Of a stretch of DNA of 47,085 nucleotides, positions 24,321 to 34,224 are shown one piece after another. Source of the stretch: Candolleomyces eurysporus (taxonomy: Eukaryota > Basidiomycota > Agaricomycetes > Agaricales > Psathyrellaceae). The DNA lies in assembly GCA_027579435.1 (NCBI GenBank), contig JANBPK010001248.1:1-47085 (forward strand). The letters are read 5' to 3'. The notes beneath the pieces are model-generated. The model saw nothing but the letters and a program-made list of their open reading frames with translations. It searched no databases and had not been told where the DNA came from. How positions within the stretch are numbered: the first letter of the stretch is position 1; every line of letters begins with the position of its first letter. The position numbers and the translations under genes were made by a program.

Positions 24321-26343
24321 CAAATTCAGGCCGTTAAACCTATAGTTATAGCGTCGAAGCACGCCCGATGTGCGAAGGAACTTGTTAAATCGATTACGAA
24401 GGAGCCACGTCCGGCTTGGTACTTTCCAATCAGCTTTCTTGCAGTGACGCAAAATGGAATTCCGCCAAAGTTTGCATGTGGGGCTGCACTGGTACCAATG
24501 ACACTGGGAAAGGAGGTTAGTGTGCCGTTCAAACAGGGGAATGAGGCCCACACTGTACCTCCTCATGGACACCGTCAAACATGGACCTAATACTATACTC
24601 CGAACGCGATACACATCCCGACACCCACCAGTCAATGGAGGATGGGGCGAAATTGAGTTGAGAGGTAAACTGCCAGATACAAGGCATGTGCAGGTCGAAA
24701 AAGAAATGAAGGAATTTCTGCTGGTCTAACGGACAGCATTCTGGTAAACCTTTGTCTGTGAAAGAAAGGGTCAGTATTTGCAAGTCGATCGTATTAGCAT
24801 GATAGATGTGTGTACTCACGTGCACATATATCGAAAAACCTGCCCCAGAGGAGCTCTACGCACTGCATTCGCCCAACATAAATTGCCCTGCAGCGGTCTT
24901 GCCTTTCCAGAAAGTCATACAAGGATTTATGGTAAGGTCTATATGATGTTATCAAGTCGTTGGCAGGAGGTACGTCAATCAAGGAGTGTAAGTCTCCAAG
25001 CACATACTCTGCACTGGCGTTGTCTGTTTGTAGTAGCAGATTGACAAGGAACGCAGGAGGGGTAAATTGCCCATCAATGAGGACACCACCCCAATCGAGA
25101 ATTTCCCCCTTGATAATCCAAAGCCATTTCACAGCGAGTGTAGGATTCGGGGCCGACTGCAAGATATGGGTATAAAAGGCGTCAAGGTGGGAGAAAGGGT
25201 TTGTCTCTGGGGTCGTTGGCTTCACTTTCAATACCCAGTCAAGGAGTATCTGCGGACTCCCGTGGCGAGAGGTGTTGATATACCGAATGACTGTCGCCGC
25301 ATAAATGAATTGACCGGAGGCCTGGTCAAGCAAAATAGCGAGGATTTCCGGGGAAGGCCATGACGGGCTGAGGTTATAGCGACGTCGAATTTCACTGAAC
25401 TTGGCTTGGAGGAACAAAGCAATGTCAGCATTGGGGTTGTATTTCTCATCCAAAACGAGATTGGGAGCGAACGATGACTTGTGGCTATCGTTGTTGAAGA
25501 ACTCCCGGAAAACACGTTCTGGGCGGCTGGCGATGACAATTCGGAAGGGGAATGCAGAATCCAGGGAGGCTTCTCGCAGGGCTTCCAAAATCTCCAGCTG
25601 GTCTTGGTCCTTTGTTCGTTCGATCGACTCTCCAGCTCGTGGAGACACTGGAGTCACATGAGAGTCGAAGTACTGCTCTGCCTCGCACTCATCAACCCCA
25701 TCGATCAACACGACGCCTGGCACCTTCGATTCGATCGCAACCTGTCGTAGCGGGGTCAGGATGAGTGCCTCCATCTGGACGCGAAGATTCTTCTTGAACA
25801 AAAGTGGATTATTGCGTATGGCTTGTGCCACAGGATCCTTGAGTGCCGGTAAGTGTTGCGCAAGTTGATACGCTAGGGTGGGGATGAAAGCCGTCTTCCT
25901 TCGACGGTCCGGGGAGCGTAAGAAGCAAAAAAGAATGTTACGGCGAGGACCCCGTCCTGCTTGCACGTGTCTGCCACCGACCCCATAATAGCGGATTTTC
26001 CTGTGCCCGCAGGACCTGTGACCCATTTGATCTTCACCGTCTTCTGCGCTGGGTCTGAGTCGCCGTGGACGATCCAGCTGTAAATCTCGCCTTGAACTGC
26101 GACTCGAGTTTCTGGATGGCACTTTGGTGCGTCGCAGCGCTCGTCCGAGTCGTGCAAGGCGCCTGCTGCGATTCGAGAAGCTAGATCTGGGACAGGAGGC
26201 GGTACATTAAGAAGGAGTTCGGCTCATGAGCGAACTCTGACAGGGCGCTCACCGTTGAGAGGATCACCAATGGAAGGTGATATATTGATCACTTTAAGCT
26301 CATTCACGGAGACATCGCGAGCGTCGCTGAAAAAGCTGATCAT
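24288..26343 (-). pseudogene. NACHT-domain STAND ATPase, array copy C, one frameshift
   Basis: Same architecture as copy B. ATG at 26343 (MISFFSDARDVSVNELKVIN), phase-1 intron, then IAAGALHDSDERCD, Walker A GPAGTGKSAIMGS, Walker B VVLIDGVDECEAEQYFD, FPFRIVIASRPERVFREFF, FLERQDRCRAIYVGR, the SSIDWWVSGC exon and the last exon CHWYQCSPTCKLWRN ending at 24288. One base is missing near 25916 (TACGCTCCCCGG where intact copies have GCATCCCCGG), shifting the frame between FFFASYA and RRRKTAF. It shares with copy E a longer post-Walker-B variant (VTPVSPRAGESIERTKD). Otherwise open, so it is either a recent pseudogene or a base-call error. Confidence 0.8.
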
Positions 26344-26832
26344 TGTCGATGTCAGGGAAGGGAACGTTGAGGGGATGTGGGCTGTGGCAAGCTGTAAGCT
26401 TTTATTCCAAGAGCAAGCGCCGAAAGGCTGTGCCTACGATAGTAGGAATTGGGAGTGCATGGTGCAGTTTCTAACTAAGTTTGAAAGTTATGCACCTACA
26501 ATTCGAGCTAAAATCTTCTGGTTGTATACGTTTCACGACCTACAAAACGTTTGGGGACTGAGGCGAAAACTTGAAAGACAGTAGAAAAGAAAACCAAACT
26601 GTAGTATACGTAGCCCTAAGCTATGGTTTTGAATGGCCAACCTGCGATCAATTTGTTTGAATCAAGTTGCATATGGGAACCAAATCCCTTCGTCTCATTT
26701 CTCTTCGCTCAATCGCGCGGAGAGTCAATCTCTCAGCCCTAGTCGACACAGTGGAAGGTTCATGTCAACTCGCTCAAGCCATGAGCTTGAAAAATCGTCA
26801 TATTAGCACCCTGGTGAGTGCATTCCTTCATC
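26344..26832. other. Upstream flank of NACHT copy C
   Basis: Contains the repeated 5' flank of the array (AAGGCTGTGCCTAC, TTCGAGCTAAAATCTTCTGG, GTAGCCCTAAGCTATGG). Related blocks occur at about 23560-23720, 30560-30680 and 33640-33760. No gene seen. Its right edge is the deletion junction of the truncated copy. Confidence 0.6.
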
Positions 26833-27140
26833 TACTTCACCGTCTTTTGCGCTGGGCCCGAGTCGCCGTGGCTGATCCAGCTGTAAATCTCGCTTTGAAC
26901 TGCGACTCGAGTTTCTGGATGGCACTTTGGCGCGTCGCAGCGCTCGCCAGGGTCGTGCAAGGCACCTGCCGCGATTCGAGACACTAGATCTGAGGCAGGA
27001 TCTGGTAAATCGAGCAGGACGTTTGGGATATGAGCGAAATCAGAGCCCTCACCGTTGAGAGGATCACTAATCGAAGGTGCTCGATGGATCTTGAGCTTGT
27101 TCACAGATAAATCATGAGCGTCGCCGAGAACGCTGGTCAT
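26833..27140 (-). pseudogene. Truncated NACHT gene (N-terminal fragment only)
   Basis: Starts like the others at ATG 27140 (MTSVLGDAHDLSVNKLKIHR, then DPLNG and the phase-1 intron), then SDLVSRIAAGALHDPGERCD and KCHPETRVAVQSEIYSW. Homology stops after QKTVK, before Walker A, and the next DNA is the upstream flank of copy C. The whole ATPase domain is deleted, so it cannot be a functional NTPase. Confidence 0.85.
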
Positions 27141-27299
27141 TATCGATGTCAGGTAAGGGAACGTCGAGAGAACGTGCTCCGTGGCATGCTGTCAGCGAGT
27201 AAGTCTCCAAGAGGCTGTACCCACTATAGTATAGGAGTTGGGAGCGCACGGGGTTTGCGTGATTGGAGCTGACGTCTTCTGGTTGGTACTTTGTGTGCC

Positions 27300-27500
27300 A
27301 ACCTGTGCCAATAATGGAGTAAACGATCTGTTTCAAAACGAAAGCTTTATCTTTGAGGATTTATGATTACTCTCTCGGTATGGGACAATCGAAGAGACCA
27401 TGTTGTCTTCTAGACCGGGCTGGGTCAAGATAGCAAGAGAATTTACTGTATTTTAGCAGGCGGGTTCCTGTGGGTTCGCTATGCACATTCGCACTCTTAA
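27300..27500. repeat. NACHT-unit 3' flank repeat, unit 3
   Basis: Block with AAACGATCTGTTTCAAAACG, ACTCTCTCGGTATGGGACAA, GACCGGGCTGGGTCAAGATA and GGGTTCCTGTGGGTTCGC. It lies just 3' of NACHT copy D. Confidence 0.7.
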
Positions 27501-27508
27501 ATGTATGG

Positions 27509-29550
27509 TTATAGCGATGAAGGTAATGTGGGTGAAGGTTCAAGACTATGTGTATCCACCTTGCGCCGAAGCACACGATCGGGGTCACGATCCTTTTTAA
27601 ATCGATCACGAAGGAGCCACATCCGGCCTGGTAGTTCCCAATCAGCTGTCTTGCAGTGACGCAAAATGGAATTGCGCCAAATTTTGCATTTCGGGCTGCA
27701 CCGGTACCAATGACACTGGGAATGGAGCTCAGTATGCTATTTAAATAAAAGAATGAGGCTCCCACTGTACCTCCCAATGGACAATGCGGAACATAAACAA
27801 AATGCCCAGCGCTGACTCGGAATAGGAAACACACCCCGATACCCACCAGTCAACGGATGATGGTGGGAAATTGAATCGGGAGGTAAGCTGCGAGATATCG
27901 GGGATGACCATGTTGAAGAAGAAATGAAGGAATTTCTGCTGGTCTAATGGACGGCATGCCGGTAAACCTTTGTCTGTGAGGCACAGGGTCAGTAGCTGCA
28001 AGCTGATTGTATTGACATGATGAAGATGTGTACTCACGCGTACATATGTCAAAAATTCTGTTCCAGAGGAGCTCTACACACTGCGTACGCCCAACATAAA
28101 TTGGCCCGCAGCGGTCCTCGCTGCCCAAGAAATCATACAAGGACTGATGGTAAGGTCTGTATGGTGTTTCCGAGTCGTCGGAAGGAGGTACATCGATCAA
28201 GGAGTATAGATCTCCTAACACATACTCTGCGTCGCCGTCATCTGTTTGAAGTAATTGATTGACAAGGAGAGCAGCAGGATCGCTGTCCATCTGCGTGAAG
28301 AGATTATTACCACCTGGAGGCAAGTCTCCCTTGAGGATCCAAAGCCACTTCACAGCCAGTATAGGGTTCCGGGTCGACTGCAAGATATGGCTATAAAAGG
28401 CGTCAAGATGGGAGAACGGGTTTATCCCTGGGCTCGGCTTCACTTTCAAAACCTGGTCAAGAAGTGTAGGGGGACTCCCGTGACGAGAGGCGGTGATATA
28501 TCGAATGACGGTTGCCGCGTAAATGAACTGGCCGGAGGCCTGGTCGAGCAAAGTAGCAAGGATGTCCGAGGAAGGCCATGACAGGCTGAGGTTGAAGCGA
28601 CGCCGAATTTCACCGAACTTGGCTTGGAGGAACAGAGCAATGTCGGCATTCGGGTTGTACTTCTCGTCCAGAATGAGAGGTGGAGCGAATGATGACTGCT
28701 GGCTTTCGTTGTTGAAGAACTCCCGAAAAACACGTTCTGCCCGGCTGGCGATGACGATTCGGAAGGGAAATGCAGGCTCGAGCGCGGCTTCTTGCAGGAC
28801 TTGTAGAATCTCCAACTGGTCTTCGGCCTTCTCTCGCTCCATTGAATTTCCAGTGCGTAGAGAGACATGAGAGTTGAGATACTGCTCTGCCTCGCACTCA
28901 TCGAGTCCGTCGATCAACACGACACCTGGCACCTTCGATTCGACCACGACCTGTCGCAACGGCGTCAGGATGAGCGCCTCCATCTGAACACGAAGGTTCT
29001 TCTTGAACAAAAGGGGGTTGTGTTGTATGGCTTGCGCCACCGGATCCTTGAGTTCTGGTAGGTGCTGTGCAAGCTGATACGCTAAGGTGGGGACGAAAGC
29101 TGTCTTTCTTCGACGGTCTGGGGATGCTGAAGACGAAAAAAAAGAATGTCACTACGAGGACCCCATCCTGCTTGCACCTATCTGCCAATGACCCCATAAT
29201 TGCGGACTTTCCGGTGCCTGCAGGACCTGTAACCCATTTCATCTTCACCGTCTTCTGCGCCGGGTCTGGGTCGCCGTGGACGATCCAGCTGTAAATCTCG
29301 TCTTGAACAGCGACCCGAGTTTCTGGATGGCACTTTGGTGCATCACAGCGCTCGTCAGAGTCGTGCAAGGCGCCAGCTGCGATTCGAGACACCAGGTCTG
29401 GGACAGGGCCTGGTAAATTGAGCAAGAGTTCGGCATCTGAACAGATTCAGAGCGCTCACCGTTGAGAGGATCAGCAATATGAGGTCCTGCATTGATCACA
29501 TTGAACTCCTTCACAGAGAAATCATGAGCATCGCTGAAATAGGTCGTCAT
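27509..29550 (-). pseudogene. NACHT-domain STAND ATPase, array copy D, homopolymer frameshift
   Basis: ATG at 29550 (MTTYFSDAHDFSVKEFNVIN), phase-1 intron, DLVSRIAAGALHDSDERCD, Walker A GPAGTGKSAIMGS, then a run of eight T (A8 on the plus strand near 29136-29143) where the frame needs seven positions. This shifts the reading from VTFFFF to FSIPRPSKK. Downstream everything is open: Walker B VVLIDGLDECEAEQYLN, FPFRIVIASRAERVFREFF, FLGSEDRCGPIYVGR, KGLPACRPLDQQKFLHFFF, SSVDWWVSGC and a last exon CHWYRCSPKCKIWRN ending at 27509. Because the defect is in a homopolymer, and Ns elsewhere flank homopolymers, the true gene may be intact. Confidence 0.8.
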
Positions 29551-29857
29551 CGGCAATGATATGGAAGGGAAAGGAAGGGAAGGCAGGCTGTCGGCTGCTA
29601 TTTCACGGGGTAAGCGCTCGAAAGGCTGTGCGATAAACTCAAGATCCCCCGTAGTAGCCCTAACCTATGGTTTCGAGCAACCTGCAATCAACTCTCTGGT
29701 CCAATCGAAGGGTCGGCAGCCGCAAAGTTCACAGATTATGGAGCTGACTCGGAAATGGATTGCTAGCTTTTCTTACAGACCCACTGAAGCCATACAGCAA
29801 ACACTACCTGGATCCCATTCCCCGAAGTTGTGCCTAGCTTGGAGTTTCGATTTTCCT

Positions 29858-30148
29858 TCAGCGACTCTCTAAGGCAGACATCTGTGCCTCGGTCGAATCA
29901 GCACGATTTCGTGTTTTTGCAGCTCTCAAGAAGGTCAAGTTTGCTCTAGTCGCTGCTGGCGGAAGCTTCAACTCAACCAGGCCAGGAGCTTGCACCCGAA
30001 CAATAACTAGTTGTGTAGCCCAGTGAGCACGTTCCTTCATCTGCCTGCGTCCTTTATCCTCGGAGGATAGTTTAGGCCCTAGTCCAACAACAAATGGTTC
30101 AGCACCAGCGGGCCCGGCGTTTTCGAGATTCGCGAGAAGAGGACACCG
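29858..30148 (-). other. Unidentified open coding-like stretch
   Basis: About 96 continuous codons on the minus strand: RCPLLANLENAGPAGAEPF, then GLGPKLSSEDKGRRQMKERA, ATQLVIVRVQAPGLVELKLP and RAAKTRNRADSTEAQMSAL before a stop. Composition is protein-like, but there is no clear start, and the upstream frame closes at a TGA. I do not recognise the family; it may be a fragment of a displaced gene. Confidence 0.35.
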
Positions 30149-30705
30149 TCACAACCATATCGCACAACTTCTTTGGTTTTTTGGAGCCTAGGAGTATGTC
30201 TGCGCTTCATAGTCCAAGAAGAGAACCCTCGGAGGAGGATCGTGATAATGCGTCGCTGCACACGCACCCTATGATGGCCTATACGCATCTTTCCTTGGTC
30301 TCCAATCTCCGCTTTCCCCGAGACCGCCAAACTCTCTTCTCTCGCTTCCGGTTTTTGTGTTCCTACCCGTGGACATAGCGGCTATGCTCACGACCAAAAC
30401 GGTTCTGCTGCAAGAGCATCGCAGAAGCCAATGGAATACAGTGACGGCATCTCACTCAAAACGACGTGTACTGGTGTAGCGCAGTTTCTTTTAAGGGCGT
30501 GGTTGTGGGTGTGTGGACAGATCGAGTCGCTTTCGTGTACAGGGCTATAGTATTTGGTCGTGTTCGATGAGATTGTAGGAGTGCTCGGTTTGAACTTTCA
30601 AATCCATGTACCTATGGTTCGAGCTGAAATCTTTATGGTTTATATGTTCTGAAACTCAAAACACTAGAGGATTTAGGTTGAATGGGGACGAAATGTAGTT
30701 GTAAA

Positions 30706-31130
30706 CTACGCCGTGCTGCGATTGCACGCGTATTGCCAGCCATTTGAGGCCAACATGGAACGTCCACCGCGCAAAAGAGGCCCGCCGTTACTCACAAAAG
30801 TGACTGTTAGGCGATGTGAAATAATCTCTCGTGCCTCACCCATCGGCGTGGCGGGATAGAAATCTACACTCTCGAGCCAGCGAGAGAATCCCATAATAAT
30901 GGCCCACTATTTTCGAAGGATTAGCAGGCGCTGAGATATCTCTAGGTTCGTTTCTGAGTTTGTTCTCCTCCGTTTCCAACCTCAATCGGGCACGTCGAAT
31001 TTCGCTGGTTTGATGCCCCCTGTTGCAGTGCCGCGCGACTTTGCAGAAACTGCAGAAAGGTGATGCCCCGAACCTCGAGCGGCATGGCGTTCCAAGTGAG
31101 GAAAGGGTAAAATAGGAGCGGAAGAAAGAA
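30706..31130 (-). pseudogene. Decayed MYND-type zinc-finger gene fragment 1
   Basis: Minus strand encodes FCSFCKVARHCNRGHQTSE, then IRRARLRLETEENKLRNEPR, DISAPANPSKIVGHYYG. An overlapping frame continues SRWLESVDFYPATPMGEARE. The CxxCK.ARHC...HQ pattern matches the second half of a MYND finger. The following E-rich helix plus PAN...VGHYWG-like block is, from memory of the family, the linker seen in agaricomycete MYND proteins. The full Cys/His set is incomplete and the frame changes, so this is a remnant. It lies between NACHT copies D and E and resembles 33880-34010. Confidence 0.55.
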
Positions 31131-31309
31131 AGAGAGGAAACGCCTAGGATGAGTGGCCCTAACCTATGGTTTCGACCGACCGACTCGTGATCATCAGCTG
31201 GTAGCCCTCTCCTTACTTGCTCTCGTCTGTTTGAAAATGCAACATACTTCGTAGGATATTGCTTACTCAAGTCGGAGCTCAAGTCTGCCAGTCTGCCGTC
31301 CTATGTCTA

Positions 31310-31510
31310 CAGCGGGGTAAACGATCTGTCACGAAACGGCAGTGAGATTAGGTAAATTTGAAGATGGATCACTACTCTCTCGGTATGGGACAATCGAAGA
31401 GACCATGGTGTCTCCTAGATCTGGCTGGGACAAGATAGCAAGATAGTTTACTCTATCATATCAAGCGGGTTCCTGTGGGTTCACTATGTACACTCGGGCT
31501 CTTCGACGTA
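31310..31510. repeat. NACHT-unit 3' flank repeat, unit 4
   Basis: Block with AAACGATCTGTCACGAAACG, ACTCTCTCGGTATGGGACAA, ATCTGGCTGGGACAAGATAG and GGGTTCCTGTGGGTTCAC, immediately 3' of NACHT copy E. Confidence 0.7.
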
Positions 31511-31537
31511 TAAGTATAGCGTCGAAGCTAATGTAGG

Positions 31538-33568
31538 TCAAAACTCACGACTATGTGTACCGGTTTTGCGTCGAAGCATAAAATCCGGGTAGGTGGACTT
31601 GCACTTGTCAAATCGATTAAGAAGGAGCTGCATCCGAGTTGGCACTTCCCAGTCAGCTTTCTTGCAGTGATGCAAAATGGAATTCCGCCAAAGTTTGCAT
31701 GCTGGGCTGCACCGGTACCAACGACACTGGGAAAGGAGGTCAATATGCCACTTTAACAGAGGATGGAGGCTCACGCTGTACCTCCAAATGGACACAGTGG
31801 AACATCCAGTCAGTGCCATTCTCCGAATGTGAAACACACCCCGACGCCCACCAATCAACGGATGATGGTGGGAAAGTAAGTTGGGAGGTAAAGTGCGAGG
31901 GAAAAGGCATCACCAGGTTGAAAAAGAAAGGAAGGAATTTCTGCTGATCTAACGGACGGCATGCCGATAAACCTTTGTCTGTAAAAGACAGGGTGAGCAG
32001 CTGCAAGCTGATAGTATTAACATGATGAGCATAATATGTACTCACGCGAACAGATATCGAAAACCCTGCTCCAAAGGAGCTCTGCACACTGCGTACGCCC
32101 AACATAAATTGGCCCACAGCGGTCCTCGCTGCCCAGGAAGTCGTACAAGGATTTGTGATAAGGTCTGTATGGGGTGTCAAAGTCGTCGGAAGGAGGTACG
32201 TCGATCAAGGAATGTAGATCTCCTAGCACATACTCTGCGTCGCCGTCGTCTGTTTGAAGCAATAGATTGACAAGGAAAGCAGCAGGGTTGCTGCCCATAC
32301 TCATGAAGAAATTAAGACCGCCTGGAGGCAAGTCTCCTTTGAGAATCCAAAGCCACTTCACAGCCAGTATAGGATTGGGGGCCGATTGCAAGATATGGGT
32401 GTAAAATCCGTCAAGGTGAGAGAACGGGTTTATCCCTAAGCTCGGCTTCACTTTCAAAACCTGGTCAAGGAGTGTATGAGGATTTCCGTGACGAGAAGTG
32501 GTGATATATCGAATGACAGTCGCTGCATAAATGAACTGGCCGGAGGCTTGGTCGAGCAAAACGGTAAGGATTTCCGGGGAAGGCCACGACAGGCCGAGGT
32601 TGTAGCGACGCCGAATTTCACCAAACTTGGCTTGGAGGAACAAAATGATGTCGGCGTTAGGGTTGTATTTCTCGTCCAAAGTAAGAGTGGGAGCGAATGA
32701 CGACTTGTGGCTTTCGTTGTTGAAGAACTCCCGAAAAATACGTTCTGGGCGGCTGGCGATGACAATTCGGAAGGGAAATGCAGGGTCGAGGGCAGCTTCT
32801 CGCAGGGCTTCCAAAATCTCCAACTGGTCTCGGTCCTTTGTTCGTTCGATCGACTCTCCAGCTCGTGGAGACACTGGAGTCACATGAGAGTCGAAGTACT
32901 GCTCTGCCTCGCACTCATCGACCCCATCGATCAACACCACGCCTGGCACCTTCGATTCGATCGCAACCTGTCGTAGCGGCGTCAAAATGAGCGCCTCCAT
33001 CTGGACCCGAAGGTTCTTCTTAAATAAAAGGGGTCTATCCCGTATGGCCTGCGCCAGAGGATCCTTGACTGCTGGTAGGTGCTCTGCGAGTTGATATGCC
33101 AGGGTGGGGATGAAAGCCGTCTTCCTTCGACGGTCTGGGGATGCGTAAGAAGCGAAAAAGAAGGTCACGGCGAGGACCCCGTTTTGCTTGCACGTGTCCG
33201 CCACCGACCCCATAATCGCGGATTTTCCTGTGCCCGCAGGACCTGTGACCCATTTGATCTTCCCCATCTTCTGCGCCGGGTCTGGGTCACTGTGGACAAT
33301 CCAGCTGTAAATCTCGCCTTGAACTGCTACTCGAGTTTCTGGATGGCACTTTGCTGCGTCGCAGCGCTCGTCCGAGTCGTGCAAGGCGCCTGCTGCGATT
33401 CGAGACGCTAGGTCTGTGACAGGGAATGGTAAATTGAGCAGGAGTTCTGTAACAAGTAGAATCAGAGCCCACACCGTTGAGAGGATCAGCAACGTGAGGT
33501 GCTTCATTGATCACATTGAATTCCTTCACAGAGAAATCGCGGGCGTCGCTGAAATAGGTCGTCATCAT
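31538..33568 (-). CDS. NACHT-domain STAND ATPase (fungal NLR-like), array copy E, intact
   Basis: First (5'-most) and apparently intact copy, about 600 aa. ATG at 33568 (MMTTYFSDARDFSVKEFNVI), AAC-G phase-1 intron (about 60 nt), then DLASRIAAGALHDSDERCD, Walker A GPAGTGKSAIMGS, FFFASYASPDRRRKTAF in frame, Walker B VVLIDGVDECEAEQYFD, the longer linker VTPVSPRAGESIERTKD, FPFRIVIASRPERIFREFF and FLGSEDRCGPIYVGRTQC. An intron starting GTGAGTAC with acceptor TTTTACAG leads to KGLSACRPLDQQKFLPFFF and SSVDWWASGC. The last exon CRWYRCSPACKLWRNSIL ends at 31538. No C-terminal repeat domain is encoded. The short N-terminal exon has no recognisable effector domain. Role inferred from family: signal-transducing receptor of the STAND class. 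Confidence 0.85.
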
Positions 33569-33879
33569 CAATGACAGGGAAGGGAAGCGAGGGTAAAGCT
33601 ATTCCTTCTCGGCTTTTATCCCAAGTGTAGCGCTCGAAAGGCTGTGCTTACCATACTAGGAGTTAGGAGTACGAGGTAAAGATTCCTACCAAAATCATGC
33701 ACCCGTGATTCGAGTTAAAACTCTCATACTTTGATACATTCTACGGCCTACCAAATGCCTGAGGATCACGGTGAGAACCTGAAAGCTGGTAAAACTTCAA
33801 GACGGATTCAGAAAATCACTCACAATGACCAACAGTCTCTCAGCTGTGTCTTTTCTTTTTACAAATTCATTCGAGCATG

Positions 33880-34010
33880 TCAAATTTTGCTGCAAGTCGC
33901 TATGTGTGATGCCCTATCGCTGGTTTGGTGTTCTCTGTCGCAGTCCCGCTTGACTTTACAGGAGCTACGGTAGGGAGAGAGGGCATTCTGAACCGCAGGT
34001 GGCATGGCGG
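33880..34010 (-). pseudogene. Decayed MYND-type zinc-finger gene fragment 2
   Basis: Minus strand reads NALSPYRSSCKVKRDCDREH then QTSDRASHIATCSKI and a stop. C-x5-C-x3-H-x7-H-x3-C fits the C-terminal half of a MYND finger. Nucleotide similarity continues on both sides to 30900-31160 (for example GGCATGGCG followed by purine-rich GAAA/GAGG), so the two fragments come from one duplicated segment. The N-terminal Cys pair and the rest of the gene are missing. Confidence 0.55.
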
Positions 34011-34224
34011 TCCCAGCAGGTTAAGAGTAAATTGGAAGGAAACAAGAAAGAGGTCGAACCTATCGTTCGACTGACCAACCTGCGATCAATCGTACTTATG
34101 TGACTCGAGCAGCTCATGGCATCTCGACGTACAACTCGCACCAAGTTGCATTAATGATGGCTACGTCGTAACCTGAGACGGGATGAGCTGAAAAGAAGCT
34201 ACAGAGACGAGTCGTACTCACAAA

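Noticed and set aside
21250..31510. Repeated flank blocks considered as a CRISPR-like or satellite array
   Set aside because: They are long, diverged and each tied to a NACHT unit, so they are parts of duplicated gene units; this is also a eukaryotic genome.
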